Counted from the stretch's first letter, positions 1-8,506 are shown. The stretch: DNA of 21,116 nucleotides from Desulfonatronospira sp. (GCA_003563255.1 PWSL01000011.1:1-21116); one strand, 5' to 3'. A program made the numbers and translations. Notes: a model not told the origin generated them from the letters alone.

Positions 1-36
1 TACAAACATGCAAGCAAGGATTTTTTTCTTTTTTGT

Positions 37-110
37 GGCTCCAGCTACATTTTTTAAGAAGCGGCTGGAGCCGCAAGAACTAAACGTTCCCAGGCTGGAG
101 CCTGGGAACG
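37..110. repeat. Cluster of REP-like palindromes sharing the core GGCTGGAGCC
   Basis: Two perfect hairpins lie here. At 61-74, GCGGCT pairs with AGCCGC across a 2-nt loop. At 85-110 an 11-bp arm (CGTTCCCAGGC, 85-95) pairs with 100-110 around a 4-nt loop. Both contain GGCTGGAGCC (63-72 and 93-102), and 37-45 (GGCTCCAGC) is its reverse complement, so alternative foldings exist. Neither hairpin is followed by a T-run on the plus strand, so a terminator role is unlikely. They resemble the short dispersed palindromes (REP-type) common in proteobacterial intergenic DNA; that assignment is inference. Confidence 0.75.
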
Positions 111-118
111 AGAGGTAA

Positions 119-140
119 GAACCAGGAACCAGGAACCGAT
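119..140. repeat. Short heptanucleotide tandem repeat (AACCAGG)
   Basis: AACCAGG occurs at 120-126 and 127-133, followed by a partial third unit AACC at 134-137. The unit length equals that of the larger TCTGACC array at 11461-11558, although the unit sequence differs. Heptameric short tandem repeats are known from several bacterial groups, for example the STRR repeats of cyanobacteria. Confidence 0.6.
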
Positions 141-182
141 TTTTACGACCAACATGTTTGTTCCGAAATTTGTGCTAAGCGC

Positions 183-211
183 CTAACGGTATTGTATCAA
201 AAAATTATAAT
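183..211 (+). promoter_or_regulatory. Candidate sigma70 promoter for the UPF0182 gene
   Basis: A perfect -10 hexamer TATAAT lies at 206-211, in an AT-rich stretch about 50 bp ahead of the start codon at 260. The best -35 at 17-bp spacing is CTAACG (183-188), only 3 of 6 to consensus. Transcription would start near 218. The call rests mainly on the -10. Confidence 0.4.
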
Positions 212-259
212 TTCCAGATACTTAACTTTTAACTATCTAATTTCATAGAGGTTATTTAG

Positions 260-2983
260 ATGTCCAATTTATTCGGTCCCAATGATCCCAGAGGGCAGCA
301 GATGCCGCAATTCAGGCTGGAAGACCTGGATTTTTCCAAGATATACAGATTGGCCAAGGTAGGCATTGTGGTTGTGGCCCTGATTCTGATTCTTTCGGGA
401 ATCGGCTGGGCCCAGTCATTTTATACCGATTGGCTCTGGTTCAGCAGCCTTGGCTACCAACAGGTGATCCTCAAAGTGCTGTTCACCAGTGTAGGGCTGT
501 TCTTTCTGGGGCTTGCAGTATTACTGTTACTGGCCGTGCCCAACATTTACATGGCCCACAAAAATATCATCAACCTGCGCCTGATTAACCAGGAGGTACC
601 CCTGCAGTTGTATTACAAGGCCCGGACTCTGCTTTTGTGGGCTTCCGCCTGCGTCGCCGTCCTTGGGGCGGTGGTGCTGGGCAGGTCCTTTGCCGGCCAG
701 TGGGAAACCGTCCTGCTCTACATTCACCAGGTGCCTTTTGGGGAGTCGGATCCCATTTTCGGCAGGGATCTGGGCTTTTATGTCTTTTCCATGCCCATGC
801 TGGACTTTGTCCGCTCCTGGCTGCTGGTAGCCGTGATATTCGTGCTGATAATAGTTGCGGCATACTATTTCCTGAACAGCCTGCTGCGCGGGGAACAGTT
901 CAGCCTGACCGGCAGGGTCAGAACCCATCTGGCCCTTCTGGGAGCAGGGGTGCTTCTGCTCATGGCTCTGGGACACTGGCTGGACCGTTATGACCTGCTC
1001 AATTCAACCATGGGGGCTGTCTACGGCATAGGGTTTACCGAAGACAAGGTGCTGCGCCCCGGCCTGGCGGTTATGACCCTTGTGGCCCTGGCTGCTGCCG
1101 GAGTACTGGCTGCAGCACCCTTCTACCGGGGCAGGCAGCTCATGGTTGTGGCCCTGGCAGCATGGTTCGGCCTGAATATTGTGCTGGTGCATCTGGCGCC
1201 CGGACTGGTGCAGCGCTTTGTGGTGGAACCCAGTGAACTGGCCCGGGAACGCGATTACCTGGAGCACAATATTAATTTCACCAGACAGGCCTATGGGCTG
1301 GACAATATTGTTTCTCAGCGCCATCCTGCCAGAGGTGAAATGGATCGACAGACCATAGAGGATAATAAGGGCACGGTGCGCAATGTCCGTCTGTGGGATG
1401 AAGGTCCTCTGCTTCAAAGCTACAACCAGATCCAGTTCTTCCGGCTTTACTATGATTTCCTGCAGGTGCACACCGACCGCTACATGGTAGATGATGAGCT
1501 GAGGCAGGTCATGCTGGCCACCAGGGAGTTGTCCGCGGACAAGCTGCCCAGTGAAGCCCAGCGCTGGGTCAACCGCAGGCTGCAGTTCACCCACGGCTAC
1601 GGCGTGGCCATGACTCCGGTGACGGAGGTGGAGTCCGGAGGAAGACCGGGCTTTTTTATCCGGGACGTGCCTCCCACCGGTAATGTGGAACTCGAACGCC
1701 CCGAGATTTATTATGGACTCAAGAGTCTGGACTACCTTATAGTGCGCAGCCGCATGCAGGAGTTCAACTATCCCGGCCCTGAAGGCCCGGTATACACCCA
1801 TTACGAGGGAGAAGGCGGGGTAAAGCTGGATTCGTTTTTCCGCCGGCTCATGTATGCCTGGAAATTCAGCGATATCAATATCCTGATTTCCAACGAGGTG
1901 ACCCGGGAAAGCCTTATCCAGTACCGGCGAACCATTCCGGAGCGTTTTTCCGTGCTGACTCCTTTCCTGCAAAGAGACCGTGAAGCCTACAGCGTGGTGG
2001 CCGATGGCAAGGTCTACTGGATTCAGGATGCCTATACCGTTACCTCCAGGTATCCCTATTCAGCCCCATGGCAGAGAGCTTTCAACTACATGCGCAACAG
2101 CGTCAAGACTGTGGCTGATGCCTATCACGGTCACATGGATTACTACATATCAGACCCGGACGATCCAGTAGTGCAGACCTATGATGCTGTTTTCCCGGAT
2201 CTTTTCAAGCCCCTGGAGGAAATGCCGGAGTATTTGAGAGATCATGTCCGCTATCCTCTGGACCTGTTTACAGTTCAGAGTCAGAAACTTCTGGAATACC
2301 ATATGCAGGATCCGGTGGTCTTTTACAACAAGGAGGATCAGTGGTCAGTGCCGGTCCAGCACTCTTTCGGACAAACAGAGGTTTTGCAGCCATACTATAT
2401 TGTTGCCAGGCTTCCAGGGGAAGAAAAAGAAGAGTTTCTGCTTATCCAGCCTTTTACACCTGTAAACAGACACAATCTGGTGGGCTGGCTGGCCGCCAGA
2501 AGCGATGGTGAAAACCTGGGGGAAATGGTGCTGTACAACTTCCCATCTGGCAGGCACGTGGATGGGCCGAATCAGGTGGAGGCCCGCATTGACAATGATG
2601 CCGTCATATCCGAGCAGTTCACCCTCTGGGGGCAGGTGGGGTCAGAGGTCTCCAGAGGCATCCTGCTGGTCATACCTGTAGGAGATTCTCTGCTTTATGC
2701 CGAACCGGTATTCTTGAAGCCCGATACCCTGGATTTTCCGGAGCTTCGAAGGATAATCCTGGCTGATTCGGAGCAGGTGGTCATGCACCAGAACCTGGAG
2801 GACTCCATTGACGCTTTGGTGGGAGAACTGCCTGCAGTGGCCCCGGTGGTGGAGACCGATGAAGAACTGCCTGTACGTGAAGACCGCGAAGACAGGGTCC
2901 TGCCCGAGTTCCGCGAAGGCCTGCGCGAAGCCGTGGACAACCTGCAGGAAGTCCTGGACGGCCTGAGGGAGATGCTTAGATAG
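260..2983 (+). CDS. UPF0182 family integral membrane protein
   Basis: Large membrane protein of 907 residues, a usual size for the UPF0182 family, whose function is not established. Seven hydrophobic helices are visible at about residues 33-52, 72-95, 122-142, 184-206, 222-240, 268-288 and 293-316, followed by a roughly 590-residue soluble part predicted to be outside the membrane. Family signatures are DPIFGRDLGFYVFSMP (164-179) and, after the last helix, VVEPSELARERDYLEHNINF (321-340) running on into TRQAYGLD. The C-terminus is acidic and ends in a probable coiled coil (about 870-906). ATG at 260 is preceded by GAGGTT (248-253). The gene seems monocistronic, with its own candidate promoter at 183-211 and a convergent neighbour downstream. 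Family assignment is firm; the role is unknown. Confidence 0.93.
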   Translation: MSNLFGPNDPRGQQMPQFRLEDLDFSKIYRLAKVGIVVVALILILSGIGWAQSFYTDWLWFSSLGYQQVILKVLFTSVGLFFLGLAVLLLLAVPNIYMAHKNIINLRLINQEVPLQLYYKARTLLLWASACVAVLGAVVLGRSFAGQWETVLLYIHQVPFGESDPIFGRDLGFYVFSMPMLDFVRSWLLVAVIFVLIIVAAYYFLNSLLRGEQFSLTGRVRTHLALLGAGVLLLMALGHWLDRYDLLNSTMGAVYGIGFTEDKVLRPGLAVMTLVALAAAGVLAAAPFYRGRQLMVVALAAWFGLNIVLVHLAPGLVQRFVVEPSELARERDYLEHNINFTRQAYGLDNIVSQRHPARGEMDRQTIEDNKGTVRNVRLWDEGPLLQSYNQIQFFRLYYDFLQVHTDRYMVDDELRQVMLATRELSADKLPSEAQRWVNRRLQFTHGYGVAMTPVTEVESGGRPGFFIRDVPPTGNVELERPEIYYGLKSLDYLIVRSRMQEFNYPGPEGPVYTHYEGEGGVKLDSFFRRLMYAWKFSDINILISNEVTRESLIQYRRTIPERFSVLTPFLQRDREAYSVVADGKVYWIQDAYTVTSRYPYSAPWQRAFNYMRNSVKTVADAYHGHMDYYISDPDDPVVQTYDAVFPDLFKPLEEMPEYLRDHVRYPLDLFTVQSQKLLEYHMQDPVVFYNKEDQWSVPVQHSFGQTEVLQPYYIVARLPGEEKEEFLLIQPFTPVNRHNLVGWLAARSDGENLGEMVLYNFPSGRHVDGPNQVEARIDNDAVISEQFTLWGQVGSEVSRGILLVIPVGDSLLYAEPVFLKPDTLDFPELRRIILADSEQVVMHQNLEDSIDALVGELPAVAPVVETDEELPVREDREDRVLPEFREGLREAVDNLQEVLDGLREMLR

Positions 2984-3001
2984 TCTGTTGATCCGGGGGC
3001 C

Positions 3002-3122
3002 GTAACCATTCCGGGGGTCCTCGGTGATGATTACTGGCACCGGGCCAGGGGACTGTCCCCCGCTGAGTGCAGCTTCACAAGGTGTCGCGGGGACTGTCCC
3101 CGGGCCGGTTCTGAATGGTTAC
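3002..3122. repeat. 120-bp inverted-repeat element with two GGGGACTGTCCCC palindromes
   Basis: The element is bounded by GTAACCATTC (3002-3011) and its exact reverse complement GAATGGTTAC (3113-3122). Inside are two perfect palindromes GGGGACTGTCCCC, at 3048-3060 and 3089-3101; the second extends by one more pair to 3088-3102. Related copies lie at 20714-20827 and 21080-21116, so this is a dispersed family (see findings). It fills the gap between two convergent genes. No T-run follows either hairpin, so it is not an obvious terminator. No protein-coding capacity is supported. Confidence 0.8.
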
Positions 3123-3154
3123 CGGGGGCCGTGGTCAGTTCTGTCCTCTGTTCC

Positions 3155-4333
3155 TTACACAACTCTGGTGAAGATCCAGGTGCCGGCCACAAATGTCCCC
3201 AGAACACTGCCCTGGTTGGCCAGGACCACCACCAGAAGGATTCTGCAGACCGGGTTCTTCCAGAAGGCTTTTATGGAAGTAAAGGCCTTGGGCAGGTTTT
3301 CCAGATCAGCCACCAGTGGTTTTTTGACCCAGGCCTGCACCAGGCCGGCTATCCAACCCGCGGCCATGGTGGGGTTGAGGCTGGTAATGGGGGCCGCTAC
3401 AAAGGCGGCCATGATGGTAAAGGGGTGGGCCAGGGCCAGACTGACAGCCAGGGCTGAACAGAACCCATTGACCAGAATCCAGATATAGATTGACTGCACT
3501 GAGTGCTGGGCCCCCTGAGTAACAAAGCCCAGCACCAGCAGACCGACAATAACCAGGGGAATTCCCCACTTTACCAGACTGGGCCAGATGGCTTTTGCCG
3601 GCTTTGCCGTAAGGGGGCCGGTATCGATGTCCTTGTCCAGGTAGTTTTTGATTCCAGGGATGTGCCCGGCTCCTACGATGACCAGGATGCTGCTGCCGGG
3701 GCTGTTGGCAATTTTGTGGGCCAGGTACTGGTCGCGCTCATCTATCAGGGACTTTTGAATCTGGGGAAAAGACCTGGAGAATTCATCCATGACCACCTGC
3801 AGCTGGTCCTTGTCCTTGAGTTTTTCGATGTCTTCCTTCTTGATGTCTCCGGGCAGGGCCATTCCTGCCAGCAGCTGCATCAACAACTTGAATTTGCCCC
3901 ACATGGACAGCGAGCCCCAGACTCTTTTCAGGGTGATATTCACATCCCTGTCCGCCAGTACAAGTTCGGCCCCGGTACTTTCAGCCTGCTTGACTCCTTC
4001 GAGCATCTCCGCCCCGGGCCTTACTCCCAGCTTTTGTCCTATCCTGCGGTAAAATGCGCTCAGCCCCAACTGAGCCAGCAGAAACAAGGCCTTGTTTTCC
4101 TTGATGACCTGGTAGATATCGGTGTTTTTCCAAACGTCCGGGTGCATCAGGGTCTGGTACCTGGATGCACACAGTTCTACACAGATGGTATCAGGCTGCA
4201 CCTGCTGCACGGCCTTTTTGACGTCTTCGACGCTTTTTTCCGAGACATGTGCGGTTCCCAGAAGGTAAACTGTTTTTTCGCCTGCTTGAACCTGATGCAG
4301 GTTGTCCAATTCAAGAAGGGGTTGCTCACTCAT
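3155..4333 (-). CDS. TraB/PrgY family membrane protein
   Basis: Protein of 392 residues, typical length for bacterial and archaeal TraB-domain proteins. The N-terminal soluble domain carries the hallmarks YLLGTAHVSEKSVEDV (23-38), ICVELCASRYQ (50-60, conserved Glu and Arg), LVLADRDVNITLKR (124-137) and a second GxxH motif, GAGHIPG (221-227). The C-terminal third has about four hydrophobic segments (257-272, 281-301, 306-335, 363-388). The clan includes enterococcal PrgY, which limits pheromone activity, and the Tiki proteases, so a metal-dependent peptidase-like activity is possible but unproven. I chose the ATG at 4333 because AGGAG lies 12 nt upstream and the protein then begins in the usual way; an in-frame ATG at 4435 would add 34 residues unlike the family. 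Divergent from the ASKHA gene, convergent with UPF0182. Confidence 0.88.
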   Translation of the reverse strand: MSEQPLLELDNLHQVQAGEKTVYLLGTAHVSEKSVEDVKKAVQQVQPDTICVELCASRYQTLMHPDVWKNTDIYQVIKENKALFLLAQLGLSAFYRRIGQKLGVRPGAEMLEGVKQAESTGAELVLADRDVNITLKRVWGSLSMWGKFKLLMQLLAGMALPGDIKKEDIEKLKDKDQLQVVMDEFSRSFPQIQKSLIDERDQYLAHKIANSPGSSILVIVGAGHIPGIKNYLDKDIDTGPLTAKPAKAIWPSLVKWGIPLVIVGLLVLGFVTQGAQHSVQSIYIWILVNGFCSALAVSLALAHPFTIMAAFVAAPITSLNPTMAAGWIAGLVQAWVKKPLVADLENLPKAFTSIKAFWKNPVCRILLVVVLANQGSVLGTFVAGTWIFTRVV

Positions 4334-4478
4334 TGCTTTTTTCAGCTCCTGGTGGATGAATAGGTTCTGGTGCTGTCCGCCGCCGGCTTGCAGGTCTGCT
4401 GGATTTTGTGTATGCGCAAATGTCGGGCATTTCAATCCGCCGGCTCAAAGCCCTTAGCATAAGGTTATCCTGTCGAGG

Positions 4479-6035
4479 ATGCAAGTGACAAGAGTACAAA
4501 TTTTTGAAAACAATGTTCCAGGGCATTATTACCTGGATGCCGGTGCGACCCTGGCCGCAAACCTTTTTAAAACCGGCTTTCTGGCCGGGGTGCCCCTCTG
4601 CTCCGGGCTGGGCCTGTGCGGCAGTTGCAGGGTGATATTTCATTCTGGTGCGCCGCAGCCTTCATCCAGGGACAGGGAGTATTTGAGTGCCGGGGAGCTA
4701 AGCCGGGGCCATCGCCTGGCATGTGCTCATTTGCCGGGCTCAGATATGGTTTTTGAGGTCCCGCAGCAGCAAAGCCTGGAAATATTTGAATGGAGCTCTG
4801 ATTTCAGCCCCCTGGCTGCCGGGGTGGACCTGGGCACCACCAGCATAAAATGGGGTTTTATGCATCCTCGTTCCAGCATCAGCAAGGGCTCGGGCTTAAA
4901 CCCCCAGATGGGTGCCGGAAGTGAGGTCATGTCCAGGCTGGCTTATGCTGCTGAAAGCCTGGAAAACTTCGGGCAACTGCAGGAGCTTGTTTTAGAAAAG
5001 GTGAGAAAGATACTGGCTCTGCCGGACATAATCATGCCGGCTGCACTTACCGGCAATCCAGCCATGATACATATTTTGCTCGGCCTGGATATATCCGGGC
5101 TTTTGGGGCATCCTTACAGCCTGGGTGACACTGCCGGCGGTTATTTCAGTCTGCCGGGTATACAGCAGGAGGTTTTCATTCCCCCCTTACTGTCCCCTTT
5201 TGTGGGAGCGGATGTTTCATCCGGTCTAGCCTGGCTGCGCCTGAAAGAAAAAGCGGATTTTCCGTTTCTGTTTCTGGACCTGGGCACCAACGGAGAGATG
5301 GTACTGGCCACAGGCCCTGGGCAATACTATTGTACCAGTGTGGCCATGGGGCCGGCCCTTGAAGGTGTGGGGCTCAGGTTCGGCAGTCCTTTCGGGGAGA
5401 GTGTTGCCACCGGGTTTGATTATACCGGGAAGGGTATCCAGCCTGATACAAAAGATTGGAACGGCCGGGTTTCCGGCAGCGGTTACGTGGCATTGATAAG
5501 CCTTCTCTTGAGGCTGAGGTGCATGGATACCGCAGGGCGGTTCAGGCAACCGGGCAGCAGGTTGGCGGATAAGGTGGAGATGCAGGGAAACAGGGTTGCG
5601 GTAGGAAATAAGTTTTTCCTTGAAGGCAGGGACGTGGAGGAAATACTCAAAGTCAAGGCCGCTTTTACCCTTGGCCTGGATTACCTGCTGCAGAAGACTT
5701 CCATGTCCATGCAGCAGGTGCCGCGTATCTACCTGGCCGGGGCCCTGGGAGAGCATGTCAGGATGCAGGATCTGGAAGAACTGGGTTTTTTGCCCAGAGG
5801 GGCCTCGCACAAGTGCAGGGTCGCAGGCAACACCTCTTTAAAAGGGGCTTTGCTGCTGGCCGGGGATCAGGCAGCCCGCAACTGGGTGCGCAAGCTTCCC
5901 CGGAAAATGCAGAGCCTGCCGTTGGGCGGGGACAAAGAATATGTAAATGCAGGTTTTATCCGGCATATGCATTTCGAGTACAACCCTGCAGACGCACCTG
6001 CAAAAAGTCAATATACAGACGGTAAGCCTGGATGA
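4479..6035 (+). CDS. 2Fe-2S ferredoxin / ASKHA-domain protein (RACo-like, DUF4445)
   Basis: 518-residue protein with two parts. The N-terminal 90 residues hold a plant-type [2Fe-2S] pattern, C41-x5-C47-x2-C50 and C82. From about 112 on it is an ASKHA (actin/Hsp70/sugar-kinase) ATPase of the DUF4445 type: phosphate-1 loop GVDLGTTSIKWGF (115-127), phosphate-2 loop FLFLDLGTNGEMVLATG, and a C-terminal YLAGALGEHV motif. Characterised relatives (RACo/RamA type) use ATP and a low-potential electron to reduce Co(II) corrinoid proteins back to Co(I) in methyl-transfer pathways. This copy is shorter than the roughly 600-residue RACo proteins, mainly between the ferredoxin and ATPase parts. No corrinoid protein or methyltransferase is encoded in this window, so the partner is unknown. 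The ATG at 4479 has GAGG immediately in front and AAGG about 14 nt upstream; neither spacing is ideal, so the start is moderately certain. Confidence 0.85.
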   Translation: MQVTRVQIFENNVPGHYYLDAGATLAANLFKTGFLAGVPLCSGLGLCGSCRVIFHSGAPQPSSRDREYLSAGELSRGHRLACAHLPGSDMVFEVPQQQSLEIFEWSSDFSPLAAGVDLGTTSIKWGFMHPRSSISKGSGLNPQMGAGSEVMSRLAYAAESLENFGQLQELVLEKVRKILALPDIIMPAALTGNPAMIHILLGLDISGLLGHPYSLGDTAGGYFSLPGIQQEVFIPPLLSPFVGADVSSGLAWLRLKEKADFPFLFLDLGTNGEMVLATGPGQYYCTSVAMGPALEGVGLRFGSPFGESVATGFDYTGKGIQPDTKDWNGRVSGSGYVALISLLLRLRCMDTAGRFRQPGSRLADKVEMQGNRVAVGNKFFLEGRDVEEILKVKAAFTLGLDYLLQKTSMSMQQVPRIYLAGALGEHVRMQDLEELGFLPRGASHKCRVAGNTSLKGALLLAGDQAARNWVRKLPRKMQSLPLGGDKEYVNAGFIRHMHFEYNPADAPAKSQYTDGKPG

Positions 6036-6094
6036 TGGACTGGATAACTCCCTGATTTTATTGCCCGCCAAGTTCCATGCCTTCTCCGACACTG

Positions 6095-8302
6095 CTACCT
6101 GCGGCCGCCCCCACCCCTGGGAGGCCCGCCGGTTCGGCCACCGCCTTTCTTGGGTCCGGGCCTGGATGCCGCAGACAGGTCATAGGTCTTACCCTGTTCT
6201 TCCATTAGTACGGCCATGCGGCTCAGGCGGACCTTGCCCCGGTCATCGATCTCGATGACTTTGACCTTGATTTTGTCCCCGATTTTGACCACGTCAGATA
6301 CCTTTTCCACTCTCCCGGTATCCAGCTGGGAGATGTGCACCAGTCCGTCCAGTCCCGGCAGGATTTCCACCACAGCCCCGAAGTCCAGTATCCTGGTGAC
6401 CTGTCCCTGATAATCCTTTCCAAGTTCCGGCTTCTGATTATAGAACAGGATCATTTCCTTGGTCTTCTGCAGGATTTCTTCGGATGGAGCAAAGATGGAT
6501 ATTTTCCCGGAATCCTCTATGTCTATGGAAGACCCGGTTTCAGCGGTTATGGCTTTGATGTGCTTGCCGGAGGGGCCTATCACGTCTTTGATTTTGTTGG
6601 TGTCCACATGGATGACTTCCATCTTGGGAGCAAACGGGGAGAGTTCTTTTCTGGGCTTGTCAATCACCAGCTTCATCTGGTCCAGGATGTGCCTGCGGGC
6701 TTCCAGGGCCTGTTCGAGGGCCTGGTGCATGACAACTGTAGGGATGCCTGCAATTTTGATATCCATCTGCACAGCGGTTATTCCTTCATAAGTGCCGGCC
6801 ACTTTAAAATCCATATCCCCCAGATGATCCTCGTCTCCCAGGATGTCTGTAAGCACCAGATATTCGTCATTTTCCCGGATAAGTCCCATGGCTATGCCGG
6901 CTACTGGCTCTTTCACCGGGACTCCCGCATCCATCAGGGCCAGGGTGCCTCCGCAGACAGTGGCCATGGAGGATGAGCCGTTGCTGTCCATGACTTCTGA
7001 TACCAGGCGGATGGTAAAGGGGAATTCCTCTGAAGAGGGCAGCACAGGCTGAATAGCCCGTTCAGCAAGAACTCCGTGTCCTATTTCCCGCCTGGACGGC
7101 CCGCGCAGAAACTTTACCTCTCCCACACAGTAAGGGGGGAAGTTGTAATGCAGCATGAAGCTCTTGCTGCTGTCCCCGGACAGGGTCTCGATGTGCTGAA
7201 TATCTGTGGAGCTGCCCAGGGTGGCTATACTAAGGGCGGTGGTTTCCCCGCGGCTGAACAGGGCGGAGCCATGGGTGCGGGGCAAAAGGCCCACCTCGAT
7301 GCTCAGCGGGCGAACGGTCTTCAAGTCCCGTCCATCGATGCGGATCTTTTCCGAGCTGATCTTTTCCCGCATTATGCTTTTTTCCAGGCCTTTGAATATT
7401 TCCCCGAACTTTTCCAGTCGCTGGGATTCCGGACCGAACTTTTCCTGCAGGGAGGCCTCCACCCGGTCTCTGACCTCTGATCTGGCTTCCTTTCTGTGCA
7501 TTTTGCCAGGGGTTTCCAGGGCCCGGGCCAGGTCGCCGGCCGCCATTTGTTTGACCATTTCTTCCAGTTCCGGGTCTCTTTCCGGATCTGCCGGGATTTC
7601 CATTTTGTCATGGCCGCAAAGGCTGCGCAGTTCTTCCTGGCTGTCCAGGATGGGTATGACCTGCTGCCTGGCCCAGTCTATAGCCCTGGCCACGATTTCT
7701 TCGGGCAGAAAATCAGCCACGCCCTCCACCATTACCACGCCGTCCCGGGTGGAGGCCACCATGAGGTTCAGATCGCTCTGGTCCAGGAGCTTCATGCTCG
7801 GGTTCAGGATGAATTCGTCATCGATGTAGCCCACCCTGGCCCCGGCCAGGGGGCCCAAAAATGGTATTTTGGACATATGCAGGGCTGCCGAGGCCCCGCT
7901 GATAGCCAGTATGTCCGGGTCACTTACGGAGTCAGCTGAAAGCACCGTGGCCATGATCTGGACTTCATCCTTGAAAGTTTCAGGAAAAAGCGGCCTGATG
8001 GAGCGGTCGATGAGCCTGGAGATCAGTGTCTCGCGCTCGCTTGGTCTCCCGATTTCCCGGCGGAAATAACTCCCGGGAATTTTACCCGCGGCATAGGACA
8101 TTTCCTGGTAATTGACCGTAAGGGGGAAAAATCCCGGATTGTTCAGCATAGGCTGTGTTACAGCGGTTGCCAGGACCACAGTATCTCCGCTCCGGACCAG
8201 GACCGAGCCATGGGCCTGGTTGGCCATCTTGCCGGTTTCAAAAACAAGTTTGTAATCACCGGCCAGGGAAGTGATCTTGGTACTATTAAAATCTTTCAGC
8301 AT
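6095..8302 (-). CDS. pnp: Polyribonucleotide nucleotidyltransferase (PNPase)
   Basis: 735 residues. PNPase performs phosphorolytic 3'-to-5' RNA degradation and can also add tails; it acts as a trimer in the cytoplasm. Visible domains are two RNase PH folds, with the catalytic acidic cluster GDEDHLGDMDFKVAGT (489-504) in the second, a KH domain with its GPSG loop (576-579), and an S1 domain (about 630-697). A Gly/Arg/Pro-rich basic tail (about 710-735) follows, probably a nonspecific RNA-binding extension. I chose the ATG at 8302, which has AAGGATC about 9 nt upstream and starts the protein as MLKDFNSTKI; an ATG 19 codons earlier lacks a ribosome site. Last gene of the operon, convergent with the ASKHA gene with 59 bp between stops and no clear terminator. 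The 235-bp gap to rpsO carries a large hairpin that could mediate autoregulation. Confidence 0.97.
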   Translation of the reverse strand: MLKDFNSTKITSLAGDYKLVFETGKMANQAHGSVLVRSGDTVVLATAVTQPMLNNPGFFPLTVNYQEMSYAAGKIPGSYFRREIGRPSERETLISRLIDRSIRPLFPETFKDEVQIMATVLSADSVSDPDILAISGASAALHMSKIPFLGPLAGARVGYIDDEFILNPSMKLLDQSDLNLMVASTRDGVVMVEGVADFLPEEIVARAIDWARQQVIPILDSQEELRSLCGHDKMEIPADPERDPELEEMVKQMAAGDLARALETPGKMHRKEARSEVRDRVEASLQEKFGPESQRLEKFGEIFKGLEKSIMREKISSEKIRIDGRDLKTVRPLSIEVGLLPRTHGSALFSRGETTALSIATLGSSTDIQHIETLSGDSSKSFMLHYNFPPYCVGEVKFLRGPSRREIGHGVLAERAIQPVLPSSEEFPFTIRLVSEVMDSNGSSSMATVCGGTLALMDAGVPVKEPVAGIAMGLIRENDEYLVLTDILGDEDHLGDMDFKVAGTYEGITAVQMDIKIAGIPTVVMHQALEQALEARRHILDQMKLVIDKPRKELSPFAPKMEVIHVDTNKIKDVIGPSGKHIKAITAETGSSIDIEDSGKISIFAPSEEILQKTKEMILFYNQKPELGKDYQGQVTRILDFGAVVEILPGLDGLVHISQLDTGRVEKVSDVVKIGDKIKVKVIEIDDRGKVRLSRMAVLMEEQGKTYDLSAASRPGPKKGGGRTGGPPRGGGGRR

Positions 8303-8449
8303 AGTTATCGATCCTTTATGAATAGTTGCAGATTGTAGTTTGATAATAAATTGCGGCAACTGTTGTGTTGAATCCGGTACATTGCGCCACGCGCCGTGCA
8401 GGATCTCGGGATAAGAAGAAATCTTTTTTCACGGGTAATGCAGGCATTT

Positions 8450-8506
8450 GCGTACCTGTCCGGCTCAAAAAACCGGCACCAAAATGGCTGTATTTGACAG
8501 GTACGC
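8450..8506 (-). promoter_or_regulatory. Long hairpin in the rpsO-pnp intercistronic leader
   Basis: Arms of 11 bp, GCGTACCTGTC (8450-8460) and GACAGGTACGC (8496-8506), are perfectly complementary. A smaller CCGG/CCGG pairing sits inside the 35-nt loop. It lies about 150 nt ahead of the pnp start within the operon transcript. No T-run follows on the minus strand, so it is not a standard terminator. In E. coli the equivalent interval holds an RNase III-cleaved stem through which PNPase represses its own synthesis; a similar role here is inference from position. Confidence 0.5.

Noticed and set aside
1004..1972. 322-codon open frame on the minus strand inside the UPF0182 gene
   Set aside because: It lies wholly opposite a well-supported gene, has no recognisable motif and a composition typical of an antisense shadow.
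3048..3101. GGGGACTGTCCCC hairpins considered as a bidirectional terminator between convergent genes
   Set aside because: No T-run follows on either strand, and the sequence recurs elsewhere outside a terminator context. A repeat-family explanation is better.
3024..3488. Open frames crossing the repeat element into the traB 3' end
   Set aside because: They run through the dispersed palindromes and then antisense to the conserved TraB C-terminus, so they are not genes.
6036..6094. Terminator between the convergent ASKHA and pnp genes
   Set aside because: I looked for a stem with a T-run on both strands and found none convincing.
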